Shown: positions 1 to 8,735 of the stretch, one piece after another | Layout: every line of letters starts with the position of its first letter | How positions within the stretch are numbered: position 1 is the stretch's first letter | Assembly (NCBI RefSeq): GCF_022012305.1 | Contig: NZ_JAKLTM010000010.1 | Span: 1 to 64,000 of the forward strand | DNA length: 64,000 bases | Source of the DNA: Ramlibacter paludis | GTDB taxonomy: Bacteria > Pseudomonadota > Gammaproteobacteria > Burkholderiales > Burkholderiaceae_C | Reading direction: 5' to 3' | Made by a program: the position numbers and the translations under genes | The notes under the pieces: generated by a model | Told to the model about the DNA's origin: nothing | Database searches by the model: none | What the model saw: only the letters and a program-made list of their open reading frames with translations

Positions 1-9
1 GCGTTGCGA

Positions 10-42
10 AATCGGGTCAAGCCGCCCAGGCTTGACCCGATT
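10..42. repeat. Inverted repeat, 14-bp arms
   Basis: Arms at 10-23 (AATCGGGTCAAGCC) and 29-42 are perfect reverse complements around a 5-nt loop. The stem would be strong but is not followed by a T-run. It may be the terminator of a gene outside the window or a small intergenic repeat. The rest of 1-200 shows no gene; positions 81-106 hold a 26-bp word that recurs inverted at 62671-62696. Confidence 0.5.
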
Positions 43-200
43 CCGCGCCTTGCCTCCACCCCCTTGCAGACCCAACGCGAGCCCGTTTCTCTGCCGCCCA
101 GGCTCCAGACCGTGTCCGACACGGGACCGGTGCCGGTGCCGACGCCGCACTCGACGGTGCTTCGCCAGACTGGATGCATTCCCTAGACGGAGGCAAACAC

Positions 201-539
201 ATGGCCTACAGCAGCATCATGGGCGCCGACCAGGCGCCGACCAATCCCAGCGGGCGCGAAGCCGAACTGCTGGGCCCGAGCGACAACTCCGACAGCGGCA
301 GCGACACCATCGGCACCAGCGAAGCGCATGAAGACAGCGACTCGCGCGGCACCGGCGAACGCGGCGCGGTGGCCGGCTCCGATGCGCGCGAAGGCGCCGA
401 CATCCTGCCGGACCGCGTGGTCAACCTCGGCGACGACGCCGGCGTCGAAGCCGACGAAGTCTCGCTCGAACTGACGGACCTGGACAGCGAAGACCTGGAA
501 GCGCAGGCCGACCGCGACGCGGCGGCCGAGCGGGGCTGA
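201..539 (+). CDS. Acidic, probably disordered hypothetical protein
   Basis: 112 aa, rich in Asp, Glu, Ser and Gly, with no predicted membrane segment, signal peptide or Cys. The start at 201 is preceded by GGAGG at 189-193; an in-frame ATG at 174 has no such site. The composition (runs of D/S/G in the middle, strongly acidic C-terminus) suggests a soluble, intrinsically disordered protein. I recall similar short proteins in Comamonadaceae but know no function for them. It ends 4 bp before the recQ-like gene and may share its transcript. Function unknown. Confidence 0.7.
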   Translation: MAYSSIMGADQAPTNPSGREAELLGPSDNSDSGSDTIGTSEAHEDSDSRGTGERGAVAGSDAREGADILPDRVVNLGDDAGVEADEVSLELTDLDSEDLEAQADRDAAAERG

Positions 540-543
540 CGCC

Positions 544-2292
544 ATGGCAGGACGCGGCGCGCCGCCCGATCCCATGCGTCGGGTGCGCGGCGTGCTGCGC
601 GACACCTTCGGCCTGCCGCGCCTGCGCCCCGGGCAGGCCGCGGTCATCGAACGCGTGCTGGCCGGCCAGTCGACCCTGGCCGTCATGCCCACCGGCGCCG
701 GCAAGTCGCTGTGCTACCAGCTGCCCGCGCTGCTGCTGCCCGGCCGCACGGTCGTCGTCTCGCCGCTGATCGCGCTGATGAAGGACCAGTGCGAGTCGCT
801 GCACGCCCTGGGAATCCGGTGCGTGCAGATGAACAGCAGCCTGGGCGGCGAGGAAACCCGCGCGGCCGAGGCTGCGGTGGCCGACGGCAGCGCGAAGATC
901 ATCATGACGACGCCGGAACGGCTGGCCGACCCGGAGTTCCTCGAACTGCTGACGGCGCACCCGGTCAGCCTGCTGGCGGTCGACGAGGCCCACTGCATCT
1001 CGCACTGGGGCCACGACTTCCGGCCCGCCTTCCTGGAGATCGGGCAGGTGCTGCCGCGCCTGGGCAAGCCGGTGGTGCTGGCGTTGACGGCCACGGCCAC
1101 CGACGACATCGCGGCCGACATCTGCAAGCAGCTGGGCATCCCCGCCGCGGGCGTGGTGAACGCCAGCGCCTACCGGCCCAACCTCGACCTGCGCGTGCTG
1201 GCGCTGGAAAAGGAAGCCGACAAGCTGGCGCACGTGCTCAAGCTGGTGCGGGGCACCCCGGGCAGCGGCATCATCTACACGGCCACCGTGAAGGCCGCAG
1301 CCGCAGTGCATGCGGCGCTGCTGGAAGCCGACGAATCGGTCGGCCTCTACCACGGCAAGTTGGCGGCCAGCGAGCGCGATTCCGTCCAGGAGGCCTTCAT
1401 GAACGGCGACCTGCGCGTGATGGTCGCCACCAATGCCTTCGGCCTGGGCATCGACAAGGCGGACATCCGCTTCGTGCTGCACTACCAGCTGCCGGCGACG
1501 CTCGAAGCCTATTACCAGGAGGCGGGCCGCGCGGGCCGCGATGGCGCCACCTCGCGCTGCACGCTGCTGTTCCTGCGGGGCGACAAGGCGATCCAGCAAT
1601 TCTTCATGGCCGGCCGGTATCCCGGCGAGGAGGACACGGCGGCCGTCGTGCAGGCGCTGCGCGAACCTCCGCCCGAAGGAACCAATGCCTGGACACTGCC
1701 GCTGCTGCAAGGCCGCGTGGCCCGTGCCCGCGCCAAGATCCAGGTCGCGCTCGGCCTCTTGCGCAAGGACAGGATCGTGCGCCAGGAGCGCGACGGCACG
1801 CTGAAGCTGCTGCAGGCGCAGGCCGGCGGCGCGCGCATGCGCGAACTGACCGAAACCTACGGCAAGAAGCGCGACCTGGACCGCGAGGCGCTGGAACGCA
1901 TGGTGTTCTACGCGCAGACCGGCCAGTGCCGCTGGCGCGTGCTGCTCGACCACCTGGAAGGTGGGGCAGCCTTCGAGCGCTGCGAGCACTGCGACAACTG
2001 CCGGCGGATCGCTGCGCACGAAGCGGTGGTCGAAGACCTGCTGCGGCGCGCGCCGGCGCCCGAGGAAGAAGCCGAGGAGCCGGCCGCCGCCGTCTTCACG
2101 CGCGGCGACCTGGTGGAGGTGCGCCGCTATGGCCGCGGCGTGGTGGAGGAAGCCTCCGCCACGCAGGTGACCGTGGCCTTCGCGGACCGCAGCCGGCGCA
2201 GCTTCCTGCCGGAGTTCGTGAAACGCGCCCGGCGGGCGGTGGCGTCGCGCACGGCAGTGCCACGCGGCAACCCCGCCGTCCCGGTCACCTGA
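544..2292 (+). CDS. recQ: RecQ-family ATP-dependent DNA helicase
   Basis: 582 aa. A 3'-5' DNA helicase of superfamily 2, acting in repair and recombination. Walker A TGAGKS is at residues 50-55 and the DEAH box at 147-150, followed by the RecQ-typical CISHWGHDFRP. The SF2 C-terminal lobe includes ATNAFGLGIDKADIRFVLHY and a QEAGRAGRDG motif. A Cys-rich zinc site (CRWRVLLDHL, then CEHCDNC) lies near residues 460-485. After the zinc/winged-helix part comes a short basic tail instead of an HRDC domain, so it is shorter than E. coli RecQ (about 610 aa). Its stop overlaps the end of the convergent gene by 8 bp. Confidence 0.92.
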   Translation: MAGRGAPPDPMRRVRGVLRDTFGLPRLRPGQAAVIERVLAGQSTLAVMPTGAGKSLCYQLPALLLPGRTVVVSPLIALMKDQCESLHALGIRCVQMNSSLGGEETRAAEAAVADGSAKIIMTTPERLADPEFLELLTAHPVSLLAVDEAHCISHWGHDFRPAFLEIGQVLPRLGKPVVLALTATATDDIAADICKQLGIPAAGVVNASAYRPNLDLRVLALEKEADKLAHVLKLVRGTPGSGIIYTATVKAAAAVHAALLEADESVGLYHGKLAASERDSVQEAFMNGDLRVMVATNAFGLGIDKADIRFVLHYQLPATLEAYYQEAGRAGRDGATSRCTLLFLRGDKAIQQFFMAGRYPGEEDTAAVVQALREPPPEGTNAWTLPLLQGRVARARAKIQVALGLLRKDRIVRQERDGTLKLLQAQAGGARMRELTETYGKKRDLDREALERMVFYAQTGQCRWRVLLDHLEGGAAFERCEHCDNCRRIAAHEAVVEDLLRRAPAPEEEAEEPAAAVFTRGDLVEVRRYGRGVVEEASATQVTVAFADRSRRSFLPEFVKRARRAVASRTAVPRGNPAVPVT

Positions 2293-3721
2293 CGCTCACC
2301 GACATCTTCTTCCACCACGGATCCGACCAGCGCTGGAACGGCCCCAGCGCGTCGGCCTCGCCCGACTGCTTCTGCGTCAGCAGCGTGTCCAACGCCACCA
2401 CTTCGTAGCTGCGGCGGTAGCGTCCTTCGCCGCGCGCCTCGCGCGCCACCAGCACCTGCTGTCCGCCCGGCACCCAGCCCGCGAACTCGGCGTAACCCAG
2501 GCCCGGCTGCAGGGCCGCCGGCGGCAGGACGTCGACGCGCCACTGTCCGCCCTGCCGCCGGAACACCCACAATTCGCGCCAGCCCGCGAGCGGCTGCACC
2601 GCGAGCGTCAGTGCGTTGCCTTCGCGATTCAGCGTGGCCGATTGCGGCCAGACCAGCGCATAGGTGCAGCGCCGCGCCAGCGGCTGCTCGGCGCCATGCT
2701 TCGCATCGACCAGCAGAACGCAGGTTTCACCCGGCCGCCCCGCCGCCGTCACGATGCTGGCGCGCGCGGACGAGGGCGCTTCCGGCGCGAGCCCGACCGC
2801 CGCCCAGCGCACGGCGTTCGCCTGCATCGCCGCGTCGTTGTAGGCAGCCTGGTCTTCCTCCAGCAGTTCGGCGCGCTGCACGCTGGTGAATTCGGCCAGC
2901 GCGCGCTGGGCCGCCATCTCGCCGGCTTCCCCGAAGCGCGCCTGCTCGTAGGCCAGCGTGCTGAACACGGCGACCCGGCGCAGCGCCAGCTTGTTCTTCA
3001 GGTAGCCGGGCAGGTCCTTGCCGGCCGGGCGATCGAGCACTGCAGCACGCCACAGGTTCAGGTCGTGCAGCTGCTGCGCCTTGAGCGCCGGGTCGGTGCA
3101 CTCGGCCTGCGTGAGCGCCAGCGCCGCGCGCGCCTGCTGCTGCGGCGTGGACGGCATGGCCAGCACGCGGCGGAAAGCCTCGCCGTCGTAGCAGATGCGC
3201 ATGCGGCCCTCCTGCTCGTAGCTGGTGAACTTCACGCCGTAGCGCGAAGCCACCTCCAGGTGCGCCGACACCGTTGCCGACTTCGCATTCGCGCCGTTCG
3301 CGCCGTTTGCGCGTTGCGCGAGCCGTTGCGCCAGCGTACCGAGCGCTTCCAGCGCCTCGCTGCCTTCGGCGCCGCGGACCGACTCGGCCGGCGCGGCCTG
3401 CAGCCAGGCCGCCGCCACGCCGATGCCCAGCGCCTCCGCACCCGGCGCTTCGCGGATGAAGCGCAGCACGCCCAGCAGCTGCGGCGCTTCGGCGGGCGTG
3501 AGCCCGGTGCGCTTCACCTGGCTCGCCTTGACGAAGCCGCCGCGCTCGCGCCGGTGGTCCCAGACCTGCAGGTAGTCCAGCCGCTCGCCGCGCACTTCGA
3601 GCAATTCGCCCTGCCACAGCTGCGCCTGCTGCGGCGCCGAGTCGCGCGGCGAGGCGCGCAGCACGGCGTGGTCGGTGGTGACGATGGCCGTGGCCAGCAA
3701 TGCGGTCGCGAGCATGCTCAC
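2285..3721 (-). CDS. Exported SH3-like hypothetical protein
   Basis: 478 aa. The N-terminus (LATALLATAIVTT) looks like a signal peptide. Residues about 15-75 resemble a bacterial SH3-like domain (HAVLRASPRDSAP, then a W-Q-G-E-L-L-E-V-R-G strand pattern). The rest is helical and not assignable; a short NGANGANA repeat comes from a 9-nt tandem repeat near 3283-3312. The GTG start at 3721 overlaps the stop of the upstream SPFH gene as GTGA, indicating translational coupling; an ATG two codons on (3715) is the alternative. It is the last gene of a three-gene minus-strand operon. Envelope location is inferred; activity unknown. Confidence 0.75.
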   Translation of the reverse strand: MSMLATALLATAIVTTDHAVLRASPRDSAPQQAQLWQGELLEVRGERLDYLQVWDHRRERGGFVKASQVKRTGLTPAEAPQLLGVLRFIREAPGAEALGIGVAAAWLQAAPAESVRGAEGSEALEALGTLAQRLAQRANGANGANAKSATVSAHLEVASRYGVKFTSYEQEGRMRICYDGEAFRRVLAMPSTPQQQARAALALTQAECTDPALKAQQLHDLNLWRAAVLDRPAGKDLPGYLKNKLALRRVAVFSTLAYEQARFGEAGEMAAQRALAEFTSVQRAELLEEDQAAYNDAAMQANAVRWAAVGLAPEAPSSARASIVTAAGRPGETCVLLVDAKHGAEQPLARRCTYALVWPQSATLNREGNALTLAVQPLAGWRELWVFRRQGGQWRVDVLPPAALQPGLGYAEFAGWVPGGQQVLVAREARGEGRYRRSYEVVALDTLLTQKQSGEADALGPFQRWSDPWWKKMSVSVR

Positions 3722-4986
3722 TCCTCTTCCGCCTTGGCGGTCGCATGCTGCGCTTCGGCCCGGCCCGGCGCGCCGCCGCCCAGCAGGTTGGCGGCCAGGA
3801 AGCCGCCGCCGCTGCCCGGCGGCGCGATGATCACCTGCACCTTGTCCGAAAGCTTGTCGGCCAGCGTCTTCTGGATCAGGAGCGGATGCCGGCTGATCAG
3901 GCTGCCCTCGCGCGCCATCTGGTCGGCGTTGGCCTGGCCCACCTTCTCCATGCGGAAGGCTTCGGCTTCGGCGAGCTTGCGCCGCGCATCCGCTTCGCCG
4001 CTGGCCTCGATGCGCCGCGCCTGCGCGCTGCCTTCGGCCAGCTTCATGCGCGACTCCTTCTCGGCTTCCGCTTCCAGCCGTCTCTGCTGGATCTGCCGCT
4101 CCTTGAAGGGCAGCACGTGCTTCATCGCCTCTTCCTGGGCGCGCGCCGCGATCACCTGCTCACGCGCCGCCGCTTCGGCCCGCACCTCGCGCCGCACCTT
4201 CTCGGCGTTGGCTTCGAGCTCGGTTTCCTTCACGCGCTTGTCCTTCAGCTCCAGCGTGTAGCGCATCTTCTGCGTCTCGAGTTCCTCGGCCAGCAGGCCC
4301 TCCATGCCGCGCTTGTAGTCGGCCGGCAGGTCCACCTTGCCGACCTGCACGCTGCGCAGCAACAGGCCGTCGGCGGCGAGGCGGCTGCCCAGGTCGGCTT
4401 CCAGGGTCTGCTGGATCTCGAAGCGCTTGGTCGAGAAGATCTCCCGCACCGTGTAGCGGGCAAAGACCTTGTAGACGATGCCTTGCACGGCCGGCTCGAC
4501 AACGTCGGCCTCCAGGTTGGCCGGCAGCTCGCCGCCCCGGCGCGCGAGCTTCGCGGGATCGAGCGCGTAGCGCACCGCCAGGTCGATGCCGACCGACAGC
4601 CCTTCCACCGACTGCACCGGCGCCGGACCGGCCGCACTCGCCATCTGCTGCGGCCGGTAGCTGCGGTCGCGCAGCGCATACACCTCGGCGTGGTGCAGGC
4701 CCGGCAGCACGAGGATGCTGCCGTCGCGCCACTGCACCGTGTCGCCGGTCAGCTGGTTGGTGCGAACACCCAGCTCGCCGGGACCGGCCGTCTCCAGCGG
4801 CGGATGGGCCCACAGCACCCAGCCGGCGACGCCGGCGATCGCGGCACCGGCCAGGGCGCGGCGCGCTCGCAGCACGCCGTCGAACGCGCCGTCGGCAAAC
4901 AGCGGATCGGTGCCGCCGGGGCGGCGGATGGCGCGGGCCACGGCAATGCGGGCGGCGCGGGCGATGGACTTCAGGCGGGCAAGCAT
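3718..4986 (-). CDS. SPFH/band-7 (prohibitin-like) membrane protein
   Basis: 422 aa. One membrane segment near the N-terminus (ALAGAAIAGVAGWVLW) precedes an SPFH domain with the diagnostic pattern of strand residues followed by AVQGIVYKVFARYTVREIF. After that comes a long, highly charged Ala/Glu-rich coiled coil (roughly residues 230-370) like those of flotillin, HflK and stomatin proteins. The start at 4986 has GGAG about 10 nt upstream; a longer reading would begin at 5076 inside the gap without a good site. Such proteins form membrane scaffolds or modulate proteases; the partner here is unknown. It lies between an FG-GAP-like gene and an SH3-like gene. Confidence 0.85.
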   Translation of the reverse strand: MLARLKSIARAARIAVARAIRRPGGTDPLFADGAFDGVLRARRALAGAAIAGVAGWVLWAHPPLETAGPGELGVRTNQLTGDTVQWRDGSILVLPGLHHAEVYALRDRSYRPQQMASAAGPAPVQSVEGLSVGIDLAVRYALDPAKLARRGGELPANLEADVVEPAVQGIVYKVFARYTVREIFSTKRFEIQQTLEADLGSRLAADGLLLRSVQVGKVDLPADYKRGMEGLLAEELETQKMRYTLELKDKRVKETELEANAEKVRREVRAEAAAREQVIAARAQEEAMKHVLPFKERQIQQRRLEAEAEKESRMKLAEGSAQARRIEASGEADARRKLAEAEAFRMEKVGQANADQMAREGSLISRHPLLIQKTLADKLSDKVQVIIAPPGSGGGFLAANLLGGGAPGRAEAQHATAKAEEE

Positions 4987-5014
4987 GGGAAGGCTCCAGG
5001 ACAAGGGTGGGAAT

Positions 5015-5665
5015 TCAGCAGCCGCCTTCGCTGGCAAACAGTTCAGCGGCGGGCAGGTTGGCGCCCGGCTTGGCACGCGTGGACAGCAGCAGGTAGCTCG
5101 CGTCGTCGACGTCGACCAGGAAGTCAGGGCGGCCGTCGCCGTCGAGGTCGGCGACGAAGCGCACCGAAGTGGTCAAGGCGTCGAAGGGGCCGAGCACGTA
5201 GTCGTAGGTCTGGCCGCCGTAGCCGATCGTGTAGGCCATGCCCTTGGCGCTTTCCTCGACACGCACGCTGAAGCGCGTGGCGCCCAGCGAAAGCTCGTAG
5301 TCGCGGCCCATCTTCGGCTGCGCCAGCACGGTGGGGTAGCGGTAGCCGGGGCGCACGCCCGGCTTCAAGGCGGCGCCGGGCAGGCGCAGGAACAGGGCAT
5401 CGGCAGAGACCAGCGTGCGATCGGCCGGCGTGGTGCGCTGCACTTCGACGCTGCGCTCGCGCGGCACGATGCGGAACCAGCCGTCCTTCGGCCAGTCGCC
5501 CTGCGCGGCGCTCACCACCTCGTCCTGCCAGGTCTGCGCGTCGACCAGGAAGCCCTGCTCGTTCGGCAGGCCGGCTGCCCAGATCGAGGCGGCCGCGAGG
5601 CCCGCGCCGGCCAGCAGGACGAGGTCGCGCAGGGCGCGGAGGGTGGGGTTGCTGCGGGTTTCCAT
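5015..5665 (-). CDS. Membrane-anchored FG-GAP-like protein
   Basis: 216 aa. An N-terminal hydrophobic segment (LVLLAGAGLAAASIWAAG) is an uncleaved anchor or signal. Near the C-terminus DLDGDGRPDFLVDVDD is a calcium-loop / FG-GAP-type repeat as found in integrin-like beta-propeller blades, but only one copy is present. It ends with two Cys-free strands and a terminal GGC. The ATG at 5665 has AGGAGA upstream. It is the first gene of the operon with the SPFH and SH3-like genes (28-bp gap). Function unknown; extracytoplasmic location is inferred. Confidence 0.75.
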   Translation of the reverse strand: METRSNPTLRALRDLVLLAGAGLAAASIWAAGLPNEQGFLVDAQTWQDEVVSAAQGDWPKDGWFRIVPRERSVEVQRTTPADRTLVSADALFLRLPGAALKPGVRPGYRYPTVLAQPKMGRDYELSLGATRFSVRVEESAKGMAYTIGYGGQTYDYVLGPFDALTTSVRFVADLDGDGRPDFLVDVDDASYLLLSTRAKPGANLPAAELFASEGGC

Positions 5666-5753
5666 CGTGCTTCTCCTGGGGTGTGGACGATGGAAGTGAT
5701 TCTTCGAAGCACGGGGCGAGCAAACAATGCAGGCGCGGGGCGGCTTCGTTCAC

Positions 5754-5777
5754 GCCCCGGAAGAAATCTTCCGGGGC
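5754..5777. promoter_or_regulatory. Perfect 11-bp inverted repeat upstream of response regulator
   Basis: GCCCCGGAAGA (5754-5764) and its exact reverse complement (5767-5777) are separated by 2 nt. The dyad lies between two divergent genes, 31 nt before the response-regulator ATG at 5809, so it is not a normal terminator position. It may be an operator or a 5'-UTR hairpin. No known consensus is assigned. Confidence 0.45.
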
Positions 5778-5808
5778 CCGCGTGCGGGCCGCCTCGATAA
5801 TCCGCGCC

Positions 5809-6522
5809 ATGACCCGTGTCGCCGTCATCGAGGACGACCTCCCCACCAGCCGGCAGCTCGCCGGCTGGATCCGCAGCGCGCGGCCCGACGTGGCCGTGGA
5901 CCAGTGGTTCAACCGGGACGACGCCGAAGCGGCGCTGGCGCGCGAGCCCTACGACGTCGTGCTGCTGGACATCGAGCTCGGGCGCGAGCGCCATGCCGGC
6001 GTCGCGCTGATCAACGCCATCAACAAGCAGGGCCAGGGCGTGCCGGTGCTGGTGGTGTCGGCCATGCCGGCCGCCATCTACCGCAGCATCATGAAGGCGC
6101 TGGACGCCTGGGACTACCTGCAGAAAACGACCTTCGAGGAGGCCGATTTCATCGAGACCTTCCTCGAGATCCTGCGGGTGGCGCGCGAGCGCAAGGCGCA
6201 GCGCGGCGCGCCGGCGGCGGCCGCCGGGGAACTGGCGCTCGATCCGCTCTGGCAGCGCACGCCCACCTGGCGCGGCGAACGCATCAACCTGCCGCTGACG
6301 GCGCAGCGCATCCTCGCCACTCTGTACCAGCGCAGCGGCGAGGTGGTCTCGTACGAGGACCTGTTCGACGTGGTGAAGAGCGGCCGCAACCGCGACAACG
6401 TGCGCAAGCACGTCAGCACCATCCGCGATGCCTTCCGCGAGGTGGATCCGCAGTTCGAGGGCATCGAGAACGTGCCGATGCGCGGCTTCCGCTGGGTGCC
6501 GTCGCCGCCCAGGCGCGGATGA
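5809..6522 (+). CDS. Response regulator with winged-helix output
   Basis: 237 aa. The N-terminal receiver domain has acidic pair E-D-D near residues 8-10 and the phospho-acceptor Asp54 in VLLDIELG. Residues about 140-235 form an OmpR/PhoB-type winged helix (LTAQRILATLYQRSGEVVSYEDL, then NVRKHVSTIRDAF). The ATG at 5809 aligns with the usual receiver start; upstream in-frame ATGs would add an unlikely tail. Its stop overlaps the start of the sensor kinase gene as ATGA, so the two are a translationally coupled pair. The signal and targets are not known. Confidence 0.9.
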   Translation: MTRVAVIEDDLPTSRQLAGWIRSARPDVAVDQWFNRDDAEAALAREPYDVVLLDIELGRERHAGVALINAINKQGQGVPVLVVSAMPAAIYRSIMKALDAWDYLQKTTFEEADFIETFLEILRVARERKAQRGAPAAAAGELALDPLWQRTPTWRGERINLPLTAQRILATLYQRSGEVVSYEDLFDVVKSGRNRDNVRKHVSTIRDAFREVDPQFEGIENVPMRGFRWVPSPPRRG

Positions 6523-8606
6523 AGCTGCTGGACGCGCCGCGCCTGGGCCTGGCGTCCTTTCGCCGCCGGCTGCTGCTGCGCGGCGTGTTCCTGCTGCTGG
6601 CGCTGGCCACGCTGGCGCTGGCGGTGGTGCTGCTGCAGGACGAGAAGGAGCGCGGCTGGCGCAACTACCAGCAGGGGTTTCGCAAGACGCAAGCCGACGT
6701 GATGGCGCGGCTGCGGCATCCGGCCGGCCTGCTGGCGCTGCTGAACCCGCAGGCGCAGGGCGACGCGTTGCCGCTGCGGCCGCTGCTGCTGCCCTACCCC
6801 TCGCTGGACGTGGACGATCCGAGCAAGGCCTTGCAGGCGGTCGAACAGGCCGGCTGCCCCGTGCGCTGGCCCGACGACAGCACGCTGTGCGCCGCGATCG
6901 GCGACAACCCCTACGCCGGCGGCTACGTCTACCTGGTGGGCAGCTTCCGCGCCGGCGACCTCGTGCCGCGCGAGGGCGGCAACATCGACCTGGAGACCGT
7001 GCACCGCGCGCGCATCCGGCTCGAGATGCGCGGCGAGCTGCAGGCCTGGGTCGCGCCCTTCGAACGGCTGTCGCTGCGCGGCGAACCGCTGGTGCGCGGC
7101 CGCCTCGCGGGCTACGCGGCGGCCGACGCCGAGCCCGCGCTCGCGGCGGAGGCGAAGCCGCTGCGCGACTTCCGCGGCTGGCTCTGGCAGAGCGCCACCT
7201 GCAGCGCCGGCGGCGAACCGCCCGATTGCCTGCGGCGCGTGTTCTATTCGATCCGGCTGCCGGTCGAGGCCTTCCGCGCCGCGCTGGCCGATCGCACGCG
7301 TCCCGAGTGGCCGCCGGCGGACCTGGACCGCATCCGCGTGCACCTGCAGATGCTGGCGCCGGGCAATGGGCCGCCGCTCTTCGACAGCAACGCGCCGGGT
7401 GCCGTCGCGCCGCCCATGCTGGCGGACCTCGGCCAGTCGCTGCAGCCGGGCGAGGTGCTGACGATCACGCGCACCGACCTTCCGCGCCAGGCGCCCATCG
7501 TCGTGAAGGGACGCGAAGCCGAAGACGGGCGCGGCTCGCCGCTGATCCTGCGCCTCATCGACCGGCTGCCCGTGGCAGCGCGGCCCGGCCCGCTGCAGGC
7601 GCGCGAGACCATCACGACACCGGTGGGCAGCTATGAAGTGCGGCTGGCCGGCGATCCGCGCGGCAGCGACCGCGGACTGGGCGTGATCGCCACCCGCATG
7701 TCGTGGTACGTCGCCGCCATGCTGGGCGCGATCGTGCTGGCCTGGCTGCTGATCGAGGTGGGCCTGATCCGCCGCATCGTCGTGCTCACCAAGCGCGCCG
7801 CCGCCGTGTCGCGCAACGTGCAGCAGGACGCCTCCGCCGGCGCCCGCATCGGCCAGCTCGACGTGTCCGACCTGCGCGGCTCCGACGAGCTGGGCATCCT
7901 GGCCGGCGGCCTGGCCGACCTGCTGCAGCGGGTGAAGGCCGACGTGCAGCGCGAGGAATTGCGTGCCCAGCGCGAGCGCGACACCCTGCAGGCCGTGGGC
8001 CACGAATTGCTTTCGCCGTTGCAGTCGCTGATGGTGCTGCACCCGGATGCCGACGACCCGGCACACCGCTACGTGCAGCGCATGCAGCAGGCCGTGCGCG
8101 TGCTGTACGGGCAGGCCTCGCCCAGCGAGGCGCTGGCCGCCGCGCAGCTGGAGCTGGCGCCGCTTGACCTGGACCGCTTCCTGCGCCACGTGGCGGACAA
8201 CGCGCATTTCGCCGGCATGGCCGGGGTGAGGTACACGTCCGGCGGCGCGCCCTGCCCGGTGCGGGCCGACGAGTTCTCGCTGGAAGACGTGGTGACGCAC
8301 ATCCTGCGCAATGCGGACCGGCATCGCCGTCCCGGAACGCCGATCACGCTGACCCTGGCGGCCAAGGATGGGCAGGCGCTCATCGGCATCCACAACGAAG
8401 GGCCGGCGATTCCCGAGCCGCTGCTCGAGCGCATCTTCGACTACGGCGTGAGCGAAGGGCTGCCGGCCGACGGCGCCCAGCGCCGCGGCCAGGGCCTGTT
8501 CGTGGCACGAACCTACCTGGCCAAGATGGGCGGGACGGTGCGCGCGCTCAACCAGCCGGACGGCGTGCTCTTCGAGCTGTCCCTGCCGCTGGCGGGCCCA
8601 GGCTGA
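6519..8606 (+). CDS. Membrane sensor histidine kinase
   Basis: 695 aa. TM1 is at about residues 19-41 and TM2 at about 395-418, enclosing a periplasmic sensor of some 350 residues that I cannot assign to a known family; it contains four Cys, three of them in the stretch around 220-240. A HAMP-like linker and helical region follow, then the H-box VGHELLSPLQSL with His495, and a HATPase domain with N-box HILRNADRH (NAD instead of the commoner NAxK) and a G-box RRGQGLFVA. It is coupled to the response regulator by a 4-bp overlap and is presumably its cognate kinase. Confidence 0.88.
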   Translation: MKLLDAPRLGLASFRRRLLLRGVFLLLALATLALAVVLLQDEKERGWRNYQQGFRKTQADVMARLRHPAGLLALLNPQAQGDALPLRPLLLPYPSLDVDDPSKALQAVEQAGCPVRWPDDSTLCAAIGDNPYAGGYVYLVGSFRAGDLVPREGGNIDLETVHRARIRLEMRGELQAWVAPFERLSLRGEPLVRGRLAGYAAADAEPALAAEAKPLRDFRGWLWQSATCSAGGEPPDCLRRVFYSIRLPVEAFRAALADRTRPEWPPADLDRIRVHLQMLAPGNGPPLFDSNAPGAVAPPMLADLGQSLQPGEVLTITRTDLPRQAPIVVKGREAEDGRGSPLILRLIDRLPVAARPGPLQARETITTPVGSYEVRLAGDPRGSDRGLGVIATRMSWYVAAMLGAIVLAWLLIEVGLIRRIVVLTKRAAAVSRNVQQDASAGARIGQLDVSDLRGSDELGILAGGLADLLQRVKADVQREELRAQRERDTLQAVGHELLSPLQSLMVLHPDADDPAHRYVQRMQQAVRVLYGQASPSEALAAAQLELAPLDLDRFLRHVADNAHFAGMAGVRYTSGGAPCPVRADEFSLEDVVTHILRNADRHRRPGTPITLTLAAKDGQALIGIHNEGPAIPEPLLERIFDYGVSEGLPADGAQRRGQGLFVARTYLAKMGGTVRALNQPDGVLFELSLPLAGPG

Positions 8607-8735
8607 GTTGAGCTCTCCGCCCTCGTTTCCGGAATCCACCTACACGCGCACCCTCCCTTCACCCCGGCCGACACCCGGTCCGTCCGGTAGAGTGGCGGGA
8701 GCCCCGAAGAAGAAGGGCGCACGGGAGTGTTTCTG

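Noticed and set aside
6114..8639. 841-codon open frame antisense to the sensor kinase
   Set aside because: Long antisense frames are expected at this G+C; composition is His/Arg/Gln-rich without domains, and the kinase on the other strand has clear motifs.
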